Below, in pieces: positions 26,721-35,709 of a stretch of DNA of 64,000 nt. The notes beneath the pieces are model-generated. The model was not told the origin of the DNA, did not search any database, and saw nothing but the letters and a program-made list of their open reading frames with translations. The stretch covers positions 118,809 to 182,808 of the forward strand of contig JAQGHR010000068.1 in assembly GCA_028291545.1 (NCBI GenBank). Reading direction: 5' to 3'. Within the stretch, counting starts at the first letter, position 1, and each line of letters opens with the position of its first letter. The stretch is from Planctomycetota bacterium. GTDB taxonomy: Bacteria > Planctomycetota > Planctomycetia > Isosphaerales > Isosphaeraceae. Position numbers and translations under genes: made by a program.

Positions 26721-27929
26721 TCAGTTCTCGGCGTTTCGTGGAAGCCACAGTGAGATCCGCGTGCCCTGGCCCGGGGCGCTCTCGGCCTGGACCGTCCCGC
26801 CGTGCAGTTCGATGAATTTTTTCACCAGGCTCAAGCCCAGGCCCAGACCGCGTTTGCGAAACCCGAAATCACCGGAGGAATGCTGCGCCGTGTCGAATTC
26901 GGTGAAGAACGGCTCGAACAGGTGTGCCAGTGCCCGAGGCTCAAGACCGATCCCGCGATCGGCCACTTCAATCACGGCCCCGTCCCCGTCGTTCCGGGCC
27001 GAGAGACGGACCTGTCCGCCGTCCGCGGTGAACTTGATCGCATTGGTCAGCAGATTGACCACGGCGTCGCGGACCTTGTCCGGATCGATGGCGAAATCGC
27101 CCAGGCTCTCCGGCATGTCGAGGTCGAAATGCAGGCTCCTCGCGACGACAAACGGCGCAGCCTGAGCCGCGACCTCGCGCAGGAGGCCGGCGAGGTCCGT
27201 CTTGGCGATCCGTAGAGGATGACGAAAATCCCCGGCCTGGAGCAACTTGAGCATCGTCGAGACGAGCCTCGCCAGTTGCCCGGCCGACTCGGAGATCTGG
27301 GTCACGATCTCGCGCTCGCCCGGGTCGCGATCGGGATTGACGAGTTTGAGCAGTTCGCTCAGTCCCTGAACGATCGTGATCGGGGTATTGAACTCGTGAC
27401 TGGCCACTTCCAGGAAGGCCGTCTTGAGCTGGTCGGTCTCGGCCAGTTCGCGGTTCGCATCGAGGAGCTTCGTGTTCGCCTGCTGCAACTCGGTGACGAG
27501 GCGTTTCCTCTCGGTCAGAAGCTCGAACTGTTCGGCGGCCTGCGACACCACCGCCTCGATCTCGCCCGATTCCCAGGGCTTGTGGATGTATCGGAAGATC
27601 CCGCCCTGGTTGACGGCGTCGATCACGGTCTGAATCTCGGCGTAGCCGGTGAACAGGAGCCGGATCGGATCGGGCTTCATCTCCCGAGCACGCCTGAGGA
27701 ACTGGTCGCCGGTCATGCCCGGCATCCTCTGATCGGAGAGGATCACATGGACGTCCTCATGCCGCAGCAGGTCGAGCCCTTGCGATCCGGTGTCGGCCGT
27801 GAGCACCCGATAACGGCGATGGAACAGGTGGCGCAGGCTGTCCAGGACGTCCGGCTCATCGTCAACGATCAGGATCGTATGGCGACGCGAGTTGGCGGAC
27901 GTGGCCGGATTCGAGGCAAGCACCGTCAT
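26721..27929 (-). CDS. Receiver-histidine kinase protein
   Basis: 402 residues: receiver domain (about 15-130, D66 in ILSDQRMPG, LFTGYAEIQ, HKPW), a coiled linker (135-165), HisKA with SHEFNTP (H178) and a HATPase_c domain with RDAVVNLLTNAIKF, DRGIGL and GLGLGLSLVKK. It is cytoplasmic, with no membrane segment. It starts four bases inside the preceding receiver gene (ATGA overlap at 27926-27929). The input is presumably a phosphotransfer from the PAS kinase at 28506-30242. Confidence 0.93.
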   Translation of the reverse strand: MTVLASNPATSANSRRHTILIVDDEPDVLDSLRHLFHRRYRVLTADTGSQGLDLLRHEDVHVILSDQRMPGMTGDQFLRRAREMKPDPIRLLFTGYAEIQTVIDAVNQGGIFRYIHKPWESGEIEAVVSQAAEQFELLTERKRLVTELQQANTKLLDANRELAETDQLKTAFLEVASHEFNTPITIVQGLSELLKLVNPDRDPGEREIVTQISESAGQLARLVSTMLKLLQAGDFRHPLRIAKTDLAGLLREVAAQAAPFVVARSLHFDLDMPESLGDFAIDPDKVRDAVVNLLTNAIKFTADGGQVRLSARNDGDGAVIEVADRGIGLEPRALAHLFEPFFTEFDTAQHSSGDFGFRKRGLGLGLSLVKKFIELHGGTVQAESAPGQGTRISLWLPRNAEN

Positions 27930-28423
27930 TTCGGCAAGAGGCCGCTCAACAGGCGGACCTCTTCCTCCAGCACGGAAAGGCGGTGTTGTAAGCTTGCGAG
28001 TTCGGACCGTAGTCGATCCCCCTCCTCGGCCGTGGCGATCAGCCGATCGTACTCCTTGGCGGCCATGCGGACGGCCGAGAGCAAATCCTCGGGCTGCCAG
28101 GGCTTCTTGAGGAACTGGTAGACATGTCCTTCGTTGATCGCCGCGATGATCGATTCCAGATCCGCGTAGCCCGTAAACAGCATCCGAATCGCGTTCGGGT
28201 TCCGCGCCTTGACCGTCGCCAGCAACTCCACCCCGGTGATTCGGGGCATCCTCTGATCGGTCATGATGATGTGGACTTCCTCCTCCTGCATGAGGCGGAA
28301 GCCTTCCTGCGCACTCGTGGCCTTGAGCACCCGGAATTCCCTGCGCAGGAGGTCGTTTACCGAGTCGCAGACGTCGGCCTCGTCATCAACGACGAGCAAA
28401 CAGTGTTTCGAGGAGGGTGTCAT
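27926..28423 (-). CDS. Receiver protein with C-terminal coiled coil
   Basis: 165 residues: receiver domain (1-125, D56 in IIMTDQRMP) and a heptad-rich coiled coil at about 130-160 (EEGDRLRSELASLQHRLSVL). The receiver is very like that of the next gene (DQRMP, LFTGYA, KKPW), indicating duplication. RpfG-like receivers carry an HD-GYP domain after this point; here it is absent. Confidence 0.9.
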   Translation of the reverse strand: MTPSSKHCLLVVDDEADVCDSVNDLLRREFRVLKATSAQEGFRLMQEEEVHIIMTDQRMPRITGVELLATVKARNPNAIRMLFTGYADLESIIAAINEGHVYQFLKKPWQPEDLLSAVRMAAKEYDRLIATAEEGDRLRSELASLQHRLSVLEEEVRLLSGLLPK

Positions 28424-28505
28424 CGGCGCGGCTCGCGTGAGACTGAAGATTCCATTTCAGACTAGCAAGTCGGGAACCGACATGCATCAACGATCTGGTT
28501 ATTCC

Positions 28506-30242
28506 TCAGAATGCCGTCCGCTCGGGCAACCAGATCCGGAAGCACGCCCCTTGCCCCGAGCGGGCCTCCACCTCGATCTTGCCACCGTGGCCGGTGATGA
28601 TTCCGTGCGAGATCGAGAGGCCCAGTCCCGTCCCCTCCCCGACCGGCTTCGTCGTGTAGAAGGGGTCGAACAGATGCGGGAGGACCTCGGGAGGAATGCC
28701 GTCGCCCGTATCGGCAATCTCCAAGACCTGAAATCCCGTTTCGCGGCGGAGCAAGACCGTGATCGCTCGGCCACCCCCGCGGGTCGATTCTTCCACGGCC
28801 TGCACCGCGTTGACGAGCAAGTTAATGATAACCTGGCTGATCTGGGTCGAGACGCAGGCAATTGGCGGCAACGATTCGGTAGGGTTGATCCGGTGAACCT
28901 CGATGCCGTGTCGCCGCATTCGTCCCTGGACGAGTTCGAGCGACGCCGAGACAACATGCTCCAGCGAGACGGGCTCCATCACCGGAGGCGCCGTCCGCGC
29001 CAGGCCGCGCATGGTGTTGACGATCGACGCCACCCGTCCGACTCCTTCGCGGGTCCGCGAGAGCATCCGCCCAAGATTGGCACGAACGTAATCCCAGTCC
29101 AGCTCCTCGCGAATGGCCAGGATCTTCTCGTGGAGGGCGGGCATCGTGGACTGAATGGTCGCGTCGGCCGATTCGTAGGCCTCCAAAAGGCCGCGGATGC
29201 CGCCCAGGTCGCGCTCCAGCACGGCCAGGTTGTTCCCGATGAAGGCCAGTGGATTGTTGATCTCGTGCGCCACCCCGGCGCTCAGTAGACCGATCGACGC
29301 GAGCTTCTCCGACTGGGCCAACATCGCCGCCATCTTCTGGCGTTCGGTCTGGTCCCGGATCGATCCCAGGAACTGGACCCCCTCGGCGGTCTCGACGGCC
29401 GAGATCGAGATCTCCAGCGGGAACACCTCGCCGCACTTCCGCTTGCCTCGCAGCGTGAGGGTGTGATCGACGACGTTCGGGTCGCGGGCCTTGAGGGCCT
29501 CCTGGAGCTGAAGCATCGGGTCGCCCGGCTGATCGTCGGGCATGAGCCGCGCCAGGGACTGGCCGAGGATCTCGGAGGCCGAGTAGCCGAAGGTCCGTTC
29601 GGCGGCCGGGTTGAATAGGGTGATGTGCGCGTCGGAGTCCGCCACGACCACGGCGTCGAGGCTCGCCTCCGTCAGCATCCGATAGCGTGCCTCCGATTGC
29701 CCCAGCTCGGCATTCTTGGCCTCGATCACGCGGGCGTGAACGGCCTGGGCTTCCGCCATTTCGGCGTGCGCTTTTTCCAGCGCCTTGCGCTCGGCGATGT
29801 CGCGGATCACCGCCAGGACGACCGGCTTGTCCTCCAGCACCATCGTCGACGTATTGATGTCGACAGGAATCAAGCGTCCGTCTTTCGTGCGATGCCGCCC
29901 TTCGCAATGAAGGCGCCCGCGCGCAAGCTGTTCGATCAATCGATCTTCGTATCCCGCGGCAAATTCCGGGTCGTCGATGTCCCGCGTGTTGAGCGTGAGC
30001 AGCTCCTCGCGCGTGTAGCCCAATCGCCGCGAGGCCGCCGGGTTCGCGTCCAGGATCTTGCCGTCCATGTCGTGGACGAACACCGAATCCTCGATCCCCT
30101 CGAAGAGCGCCCGAGCCCGTCGCTCGGAGATCGCGAGGGCGGACGGAGCATCCTCGCGCTCCGCCGGCGGCAACTCGTCGGCCGAGCCGTCCCAGGTCGA
30201 GGCCCGATCGGCGACGGGGGGCTTGTTGGAAAAACGCTCCAC
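28506..30242 (-). CDS. PAS-PAS sensor histidine kinase
   Basis: About 578 residues from GTG 30242, which has GGGGAG four to five bases upstream; upstream in-frame starts would run into the panC leader. Two PAS domains are visible (RARALFEGIEDSVFVHDMDG and RYRMLTEASLDAVVVADSDA), each ending in a typical RDIAERK/RDQTERQ-like segment. HisKA H-box is AHEINNPLAFIGNNL; the ATP domain has INLLVNAVQAVEES, DTGDGIPPE and GTGLGLSISHGI. No TM helix, so a cytoplasmic sensor. It is divergent from panC. Confidence 0.9.
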   Translation of the reverse strand: MERFSNKPPVADRASTWDGSADELPPAEREDAPSALAISERRARALFEGIEDSVFVHDMDGKILDANPAASRRLGYTREELLTLNTRDIDDPEFAAGYEDRLIEQLARGRLHCEGRHRTKDGRLIPVDINTSTMVLEDKPVVLAVIRDIAERKALEKAHAEMAEAQAVHARVIEAKNAELGQSEARYRMLTEASLDAVVVADSDAHITLFNPAAERTFGYSASEILGQSLARLMPDDQPGDPMLQLQEALKARDPNVVDHTLTLRGKRKCGEVFPLEISISAVETAEGVQFLGSIRDQTERQKMAAMLAQSEKLASIGLLSAGVAHEINNPLAFIGNNLAVLERDLGGIRGLLEAYESADATIQSTMPALHEKILAIREELDWDYVRANLGRMLSRTREGVGRVASIVNTMRGLARTAPPVMEPVSLEHVVSASLELVQGRMRRHGIEVHRINPTESLPPIACVSTQISQVIINLLVNAVQAVEESTRGGGRAITVLLRRETGFQVLEIADTGDGIPPEVLPHLFDPFYTTKPVGEGTGLGLSISHGIITGHGGKIEVEARSGQGACFRIWLPERTAF

Positions 30243-30412
30243 GGGACTCCCCGGATCAGAAAGGCATCGCCTCACGGGAGACGGGGGCTCGCCGAATCGC
30301 GGACTTGACCGCCCGGCTCGGGGTTCGCACGATACATTACATTGTACGTGGGCCATCGCGAGTGAGCTCGGGGAATCCTCGCCCGTGCTCCGATTTCTCG
30401 GGGACTCCGACC

Positions 30413-31330
30413 ATGATTCCCGTCGTCGCCACGATCGAGGAGATCCGCCAGAGCGTTCGCAACGCTCGGTCAAACGGCCGGACGGTCGGCCTCGTCCCGA
30501 CCATGGGTGCGCTCCACGAGGGCCATGTCCGCCTGATCCGCGCTTGCCGCGAAGCCGCGGATTTCGTGGTCGTGTCCATCTTCGTCAACCCCACCCAGTT
30601 CGGCCCTCATGAAGACTATTCCCGGTATCCGCGCACGTTGGATGACGACCTGCGTCGATGCAGCGAGGGTGGTACGTCTGTCATCTTCGCCCCGACCGTC
30701 GAGGCGATGTACCCCACCGGTTCGCTCTCGACTTACGTCGAGGTCCCCGGCCTGTCGGACATCCTCGAAGGAGCGAGCCGACCCGGCCACTTTCGGGGTG
30801 TGGCGACCGTGGTCCTGAAGCTCTTGAATATTGTCGGCCCGGACCTTGCCTACTTCGGCGAGAAGGACTTCCAGCAACTTCTGGTGATTCGCCGCATGGC
30901 GGCCGACCTGGACCTGCCGGTCGTGATCCGCGGGGTCCCGACGGTCCGCGAGGCCGATGGACTGGCCATGAGCAGCCGAAATCGCTATCTCGGTCCCGAG
31001 GAGCGGAAGGCGGCGGCCGTGCTCTCTGGAGCGCTACGCGAGGCCGTCGCGGCGGTCTCGGCGGGCGAGCGCTCGACCGGCCGGGTTCGACAGATTTTGC
31101 GTTCGAGGATAGAATCCGAGTATCGGGCGAGGATCGACTACGCAGAGGTCGCCGATGCGACCACGCTCCAGCCTCTGGATGAGGTGGGGGGGAACCGCCG
31201 GGCGGTCGCCCTGCTCGCCGTGCGGGTCGGCCCGGCACGGTTGATCGACAATGCTCTCCTGCCGGAAGTCTCGGATGCAGATCAAGTTGCTGAAAAGCAA
31301 ACTCCACCTGGCGGCCGTCACGGGGAGTGA
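30413..31330 (+). CDS. panC: Pantoate-beta-alanine ligase
   Basis: 305 residues from ATG 30413, GGGGA eight bases upstream. Motifs: PTMGALHEGHVRLIR, SIFVNPTQFGPHEDYSRYPR, YFGEKDFQQLLVIRRM, MSSRNRYL. It joins pantoate and beta-alanine in an ATP-dependent step of pantothenate synthesis. It overlaps panD by 56 bases, so the two are one transcript and panD makes the beta-alanine substrate used here. Confidence 0.96.
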   Translation: MIPVVATIEEIRQSVRNARSNGRTVGLVPTMGALHEGHVRLIRACREAADFVVVSIFVNPTQFGPHEDYSRYPRTLDDDLRRCSEGGTSVIFAPTVEAMYPTGSLSTYVEVPGLSDILEGASRPGHFRGVATVVLKLLNIVGPDLAYFGEKDFQQLLVIRRMAADLDLPVVIRGVPTVREADGLAMSSRNRYLGPEERKAAAVLSGALREAVAAVSAGERSTGRVRQILRSRIESEYRARIDYAEVADATTLQPLDEVGGNRRAVALLAVRVGPARLIDNALLPEVSDADQVAEKQTPPGGRHGE

Positions 31331-31670
31331 CCTGAACTACCACGGTAGCCTGACCATCGACCCCATGCTGATGGAGGCCGTGGGGATCGTTCCCTACGAG
31401 GCGATTCTCGTCTCCAACGTGGCAACCGGCCTCCGCGCGGAGACGTACGCTTTGCCCGGCATCCGTGGCGCGGGCCAGATCGAGCTCAACGGCGCGATGG
31501 CTCGGATTGGCGCCGTGGGCGACCGCCTGATCGTGATGGCATTCGCCATGATGGACCCGTCCGAGGTGGCCGAGCATCGACCGAGTGTCGTCGCGCTCGA
31601 CAGCCGCAACCGGATCGTCGAGCGACTCAATTATGACAGTTCGCAGTTCGCGGTTCGCAGTTCGCAGTAA
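31275..31670 (+). CDS. panD: Aspartate 1-decarboxylase with repeat-encoded tail
   Basis: 131 residues from ATG 31275. The self-cleavage site Gly24-Ser25 sits in YHGS, and the pyruvoyl-enzyme core is typical (DPMLMEAVGIVPYEAILVSN, GAMARIGAVGDRLIVMAFA). It makes beta-alanine. The last ten residues (SSQFAVRSSQ) are encoded by the left arm of a 31-base inverted repeat and are not part of the conserved enzyme, so the tail was probably added by repeat insertion. Confidence 0.94.
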   Translation: MQIKLLKSKLHLAAVTGSDLNYHGSLTIDPMLMEAVGIVPYEAILVSNVATGLRAETYALPGIRGAGQIELNGAMARIGAVGDRLIVMAFAMMDPSEVAEHRPSVVALDSRNRIVERLNYDSSQFAVRSSQ

Positions 31671-31729
31671 AGAAGATGGAGAGCCAACTCGTTTTCTCAC
31701 TGCGAACTGCGAACCGCGAACTGTGAACT
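31638..31729. repeat. 31-base inverted repeat with 30-base loop between panD and lgt
   Basis: Arms 31638-31668 and 31699-31729 pair with one mismatch. Each arm is itself built of direct repeats of the heptamer GTTCGCA/GTTCGCG. The left arm contains the last codons and stop of panD. No T run follows, so it is not an ordinary terminator. Confidence 0.9.
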
Positions 31730-31742
31730 ACAAGAGGGACTT

Positions 31743-32579
31743 ATGTGGCCGACCTTGCTCCAGATCCCGCACACCCAGATCCGCATCTTCAGTTTTGGAG
31801 TGATGATGCTGGTGTCGCTGGGAAGTGCGCTGGGGCTTGCCTCGTGGCGGGCGAAGCGCGAAAAGCTCGACCCGGACCTGATCGCGGACATGGCGTTTTG
31901 GGTGATCCTGTTCGGCTTGCTGGGCGCTCGCCTGAGCTATGTCTGGGGCGAGTGGGGCAAGGAGGGGATGCGCACGTTCGTGGACGCCGTCGCGGTCTGG
32001 AGAGGCGGAATCGTCCTCTACGGCAGCATACTCGGCGGTGTTGCGGGCTTCCTCATCTATCGCGCCTTGCGACCGTTTCCCGTCAGGCCGGCGCTCGATG
32101 CCATCGCGCCGGCGCTGGCGATCGGGATCGCATTCGGGCGGATCGGCTGCTTCCTCAACGGTTGCTGTTATGGCGATCGCAGCACGCTTCCGTGGTCCGT
32201 TCGATTTCCCCAGAAGTCGATCCCCTGGTGGGATCACCTGAATCATGGGTGGATCTCGGAGACGGCCGCGAGATCGTTGTCCGTCCATCCGACCCAACTC
32301 TACTCGGCGATGGATGGTTTCTTGCTGGCCGCCCTGCTCATGGCGTACTTCCCCTTCCGCCGCCGCGACGGGGAGGTGATGGCGCTCTTGATGGTGACCT
32401 TGCCGATCACGCGCTTCCTGATCGAGATTCTGCGCGACGACGACTCGGTGTTCCTGTACGCGATGACCATCGCGCAGGCCATCAGCGTGATCGTCTTCCT
32501 GGCCGGACTGGCGTACTGGGCGTGGCTCCTTCGCCAACCCGCCGTCAGATACGCCGATGTGGCGAGCCCAGGTCACTGA
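31743..32579 (+). CDS. lgt: Prolipoprotein diacylglyceryl transferase
   Basis: 278 residues with about six to seven TM helices. The family signature GRIGCFLNGCCYG and HPTQLYSAM are present. The enzyme adds diacylglycerol from phosphatidylglycerol to the cysteine of lipoprotein precursors in the inner membrane. It lies just downstream of panC-panD and ends directly against moxR, whose stop codon abuts its own (TGATCA). Confidence 0.93.
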   Translation: MWPTLLQIPHTQIRIFSFGVMMLVSLGSALGLASWRAKREKLDPDLIADMAFWVILFGLLGARLSYVWGEWGKEGMRTFVDAVAVWRGGIVLYGSILGGVAGFLIYRALRPFPVRPALDAIAPALAIGIAFGRIGCFLNGCCYGDRSTLPWSVRFPQKSIPWWDHLNHGWISETAARSLSVHPTQLYSAMDGFLLAALLMAYFPFRRRDGEVMALLMVTLPITRFLIEILRDDDSVFLYAMTIAQAISVIVFLAGLAYWAWLLRQPAVRYADVASPGH

Positions 32580-33557
32580 TCAGGGCACACGCATGTGCTC
32601 AAGGATCTTGCGCAACAGGTCATCCGGTGTCAGCCCTTCCGCATCGGCCTCGTAGCTGGCGACGATCCGGTGTCGCAACACGTCGGGCGCGAGCGATTTA
32701 ACGTCGTGCGGCGTGACATAATCGCGCCCCGAGAGCATGGCGTGGGCCTTCGAGGCTCGTACGAGGGCAAGGGTGGCGCGAGGGCTGGCCCCGAGCTCGA
32801 TCAACGGCGCCAGGCCCAGGCCGTAGGCCCCCGGGTCGCGTGTGGCGCGGATGAGGTCGACGATATATTCCTTGATCGACGGCGCGACGCGGGTCGCGGC
32901 GGCGAGCGCCCGCAATCCGCGCACTTGAGCCGGACCGATCACGGGCGGGGCGGCGGCCCCCGAGGACCTCTCGGCCGTATCGGGCAGGTCGATCATCGCC
33001 AGCTCGGACGAGCGATCGGGATAACCGACCGTGAGCTTGAGCAGGAAGCGATCGAGCTGGGCTTCGGGCAAGGGGTAGGTCCCCTCATGCTCGATCGGAT
33101 TCTGAGTCGCGAGCACCCAGAAAGGGTCGGGCAGCGCGATCGTGCGGTCGCCGATCGTCACCTGGCCTTCCTGCATCGCTTCGAGCAACGCGCTCTGAAC
33201 CTTCGCCGGTGCGCGATTGATCTCATCGGCCAGGAGGACCGACGTCACGATCGGTCCCGGGCGGGCATCGAATTCGCCCGTCGATGGGCGATAGATCTGC
33301 GTGCCGGTGAGGTCGGCGGGGAGGAGGTCGGGGGTGAACTGGATCCGGCGATAGGGGAGGTCCAGCGCGGCCGCCAAGGCCCGGACCGCCCTCGTCTTGG
33401 CGAGGCCAGGAACCCCCTCGATCAGGACGTGTCCCCCGGCCAGCAGAGCGACGATTAACCGGTCGATCAGGGCGCTTTGACCCACGACCGAAGCCTCGAG
33501 CCGGAGGCGCAGGGCGGCCAGAGGTTCGGGGACGGAGGGGGGATCGACAACGGGCAT
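32580..33557 (-). CDS. MoxR-family AAA+ ATPase
   Basis: 325 residues. Walker A GVPGLAKT, Walker B VLLADEINRAPAKVQSALLEAMQE, sensor I region VLATQNPIEHEGTYPLPEAQLDRFLLK, all typical of MoxR chaperone-like ATPases. Partner DUF58/VWA genes usually follow moxR; none is in this window, and an FHA-domain protein is the upstream neighbour. Confidence 0.93.
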   Translation of the reverse strand: MPVVDPPSVPEPLAALRLRLEASVVGQSALIDRLIVALLAGGHVLIEGVPGLAKTRAVRALAAALDLPYRRIQFTPDLLPADLTGTQIYRPSTGEFDARPGPIVTSVLLADEINRAPAKVQSALLEAMQEGQVTIGDRTIALPDPFWVLATQNPIEHEGTYPLPEAQLDRFLLKLTVGYPDRSSELAMIDLPDTAERSSGAAAPPVIGPAQVRGLRALAAATRVAPSIKEYIVDLIRATRDPGAYGLGLAPLIELGASPRATLALVRASKAHAMLSGRDYVTPHDVKSLAPDVLRHRIVASYEADAEGLTPDDLLRKILEHMRVP

Positions 33558-33632
33558 ACGGCGGTCAATCCCCTCGCGGCCGAATCAAAATCAGGTGACG
33601 ACGAAACGGCCTTGTTTCGTGATCGCGGACAC

Positions 33633-34547
33633 TTATCTCGAAGCTCGACGCCGCTCGAGCATCTTGCGGAGGATGTCATTGGCCGCGTCGCTCGTGTCCG
33701 TGTACGACGGCTTCTTGGCAGTCTCTTCGGCCTTGGGCTTCTTCGCGATGTAGAACGGGTTGGACTCATCCAAAAATTCGGACTGCGCGACCGCCTCGCC
33801 CTCGTCGCCACCGTCGGTATCTCGATCCGAATCGATGGTTTCCTCATCGGGGTCGCCGGCACCTTCTTCGAGGCGCTCGAACTCGACGTTCTCCTCACCG
33901 AAACGCCCCTGCGATGGGACCGGGACCGCCGCGGACGAGGGGGGCTTGGCCGTGGGCTGAGCGGCGGACGAGGGGGGCTTGGTCGTGGGCTGGGCGGAGG
34001 CCGACGGGGGCTTCGCCGCCGGAGTGGGACGGCCGGGGATCTGGCCGCCGGAGCCGGTGTAGGCATCAATCGTCAGGGTATCGCCATCGTAGACGCCCGA
34101 GGGTCGATCCGGGGTCGGCCTGGCGTTGTCGGCCACGAGCCACGACTCGATCTGACCTTGGGGCATGTCGTCCAGAGCCGGTGGCTTCGAGGGAGCCGGC
34201 GGGGTATTCCAGCCGTTGGGCGACTGGACCTCGGCGGTCGCGTTGGCCGGCTCCTGAATGGAAACCGCGAAAGTAAGCGGGCCGACCTTCAGCAGTTCGC
34301 CGCTTTTAAGCCTATGAGGGCTATTCACGAGGTTGCCGTTGACCAGCGTACCGTTCCGGCTCCCCAGGTCTCGGACCGTCACGGTCGTGTCCGTCACGGT
34401 GATCTCGGTGTGTTGCCGGCTAACCTCGACACTGTTGGGCCGTAAGTGGCACGTCTCGTCCCGGCCGATTCGAAACACGGGGAGGGTCAGCGGGATGACC
34501 TTTCCCTCGGGCTTGCCAGAGACGACGATCAGATTCACTCTCAACAT
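33633..34547 (-). CDS. FHA-domain protein with Pro/Ala-rich repeats
   Basis: 304 residues. The N-terminal FHA domain (about 5-100) has RIGRDETCHL, VSRQHTEI and DLGSRNGTLVNG, the phosphothreonine-binding set. A linker follows with tandem repeats of the KPPSSAAQPT type (around residues 175-215), then an acidic stretch. No catalytic domain. It probably reads phosphothreonine made by Ser/Thr kinases in the cell. Confidence 0.88.
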   Translation of the reverse strand: MLRVNLIVVSGKPEGKVIPLTLPVFRIGRDETCHLRPNSVEVSRQHTEITVTDTTVTVRDLGSRNGTLVNGNLVNSPHRLKSGELLKVGPLTFAVSIQEPANATAEVQSPNGWNTPPAPSKPPALDDMPQGQIESWLVADNARPTPDRPSGVYDGDTLTIDAYTGSGGQIPGRPTPAAKPPSASAQPTTKPPSSAAQPTAKPPSSAAVPVPSQGRFGEENVEFERLEEGAGDPDEETIDSDRDTDGGDEGEAVAQSEFLDESNPFYIAKKPKAEETAKKPSYTDTSDAANDILRKMLERRRASR

Positions 34548-34879
34548 GAGGGCAGCCCCAATCTCGAGAACTCACCGAGAAAGCACGGACGCGAGGGGAA
34601 CACATCCGACGAGAGATCAACGTCGATCTAATGCGACCGAGCTGGCGACAGGCATGAGAGGAGAGGGGAGAGTGCAATCCGTTGGCGTGAGCCTGCCACC
34701 TCTAGGAGTTAACTATATCCGAACCCTGGCCCCGACAACAGTGGTTAGTCGCATTTGTTCCAAAATTCTCACCGCTTCGCCACGTCGATTGTCTCGACAT
34801 GAAGAAGCGATCAGGGATCTTACGTCTCTTCCATCGGTCCGAGGCTTCGGCGAGCATCAACATCTATCAGTTCGTCGGG
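34548..34879. other. Intergenic region between FHA protein and lipoyl ligase
   Basis: About 330 bases with no supported gene. It is less GC-rich than its surroundings near 34720-34790. It must hold the promoter of the FHA gene; no repeat or hairpin stands out. Confidence 0.4.
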
Positions 34880-35629
34880 TCATCTCCTCGTCAACCATGT
34901 CGCGTTGCGATAGACATTCGCCTCCAGGCCGCTGGCTCGATGACCCTCCTCGATTGTGAGGGTGTCGGGATGTGCAATCATTCCGAGCGCCCCGGGCAAT
35001 CCCGCCCGGATCGCCTCGGCCCAGCCCGCCCCGCGGACCGAGTCGTGATCTCCCGTGAGTTCTTTCAATCCCGGTAGTTCCGGGGTGCGGTCGGATCGGG
35101 CAAGGAGCAGCGAGCCGTGCTGGAGCACCGCGCCGGGACGACGTCGCTGGGCGCTGCCGACCACCTTGGCCATTCCCACCAGGATATCTTCGGGGTCGCG
35201 ATCGAGAAAACAGAGGAACGGACGCGATCGAGAGCTGTCCGACAGCGATGAACCCCGGGTTGCCGCCGGGATGCCGTGCTCCCGCAAGATCCCCGCAATG
35301 GCCGCATGGACCGCGCGATACAGATTGGCCGGCCGGCCCGCCAGCGGGTGGCGCCTGGGCACGACAAGAGCGTAGGTGATCTCCCGATCGTGCCAGAGGG
35401 CCCCGCCCCCGCTCGGCCTGCGAATCACCGGTGCGCCTTGCCATCGAGGGTCGAGATCCACGTCCGCGATCCCCTGGAAGTAGCCCAGGCTCAGGGTGGG
35501 TTCCTCCCATTCGTACGTGCGCAGGATCGCGGCCGAAGGGTCCGCGTCGACTGCATCGAGCAGGGCTTCATCCAGGGCCATATTCGCCGCTCCGTCGCGT
35601 GATTCATGCGGGAGTAGGCGGCATTGCAT
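34880..35629 (-). CDS. Lipoate/octanoate-protein ligase or transferase
   Basis: 249 residues from ATG 35629. The BPL/LplA/LipB fold is shown by LSLGYFQGIADVDLD, PVIRRPSGGGALWHDREITYAL and VGSAQRRRPGAVLQHGSLLL. LplA and octanoyltransferases of the LipM type share these motifs and I cannot separate them. It sits 80 bases after gcvPB, on the same strand as the gcv genes, so it probably supplies the lipoyl group to GcvH. Confidence 0.85.
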   Translation of the reverse strand: MQCRLLPHESRDGAANMALDEALLDAVDADPSAAILRTYEWEEPTLSLGYFQGIADVDLDPRWQGAPVIRRPSGGGALWHDREITYALVVPRRHPLAGRPANLYRAVHAAIAGILREHGIPAATRGSSLSDSSRSRPFLCFLDRDPEDILVGMAKVVGSAQRRRPGAVLQHGSLLLARSDRTPELPGLKELTGDHDSVRGAGWAEAIRAGLPGALGMIAHPDTLTIEEGHRASGLEANVYRNATWLTRR

Positions 35630-35709
35630 GTCTGCAAGTCTCGATTCACGGATGGTCACGGCATCAGAGTGCGTCAGGTCCCGGTCGAACGCAATTCGTG
35701 ACCGTCGGG

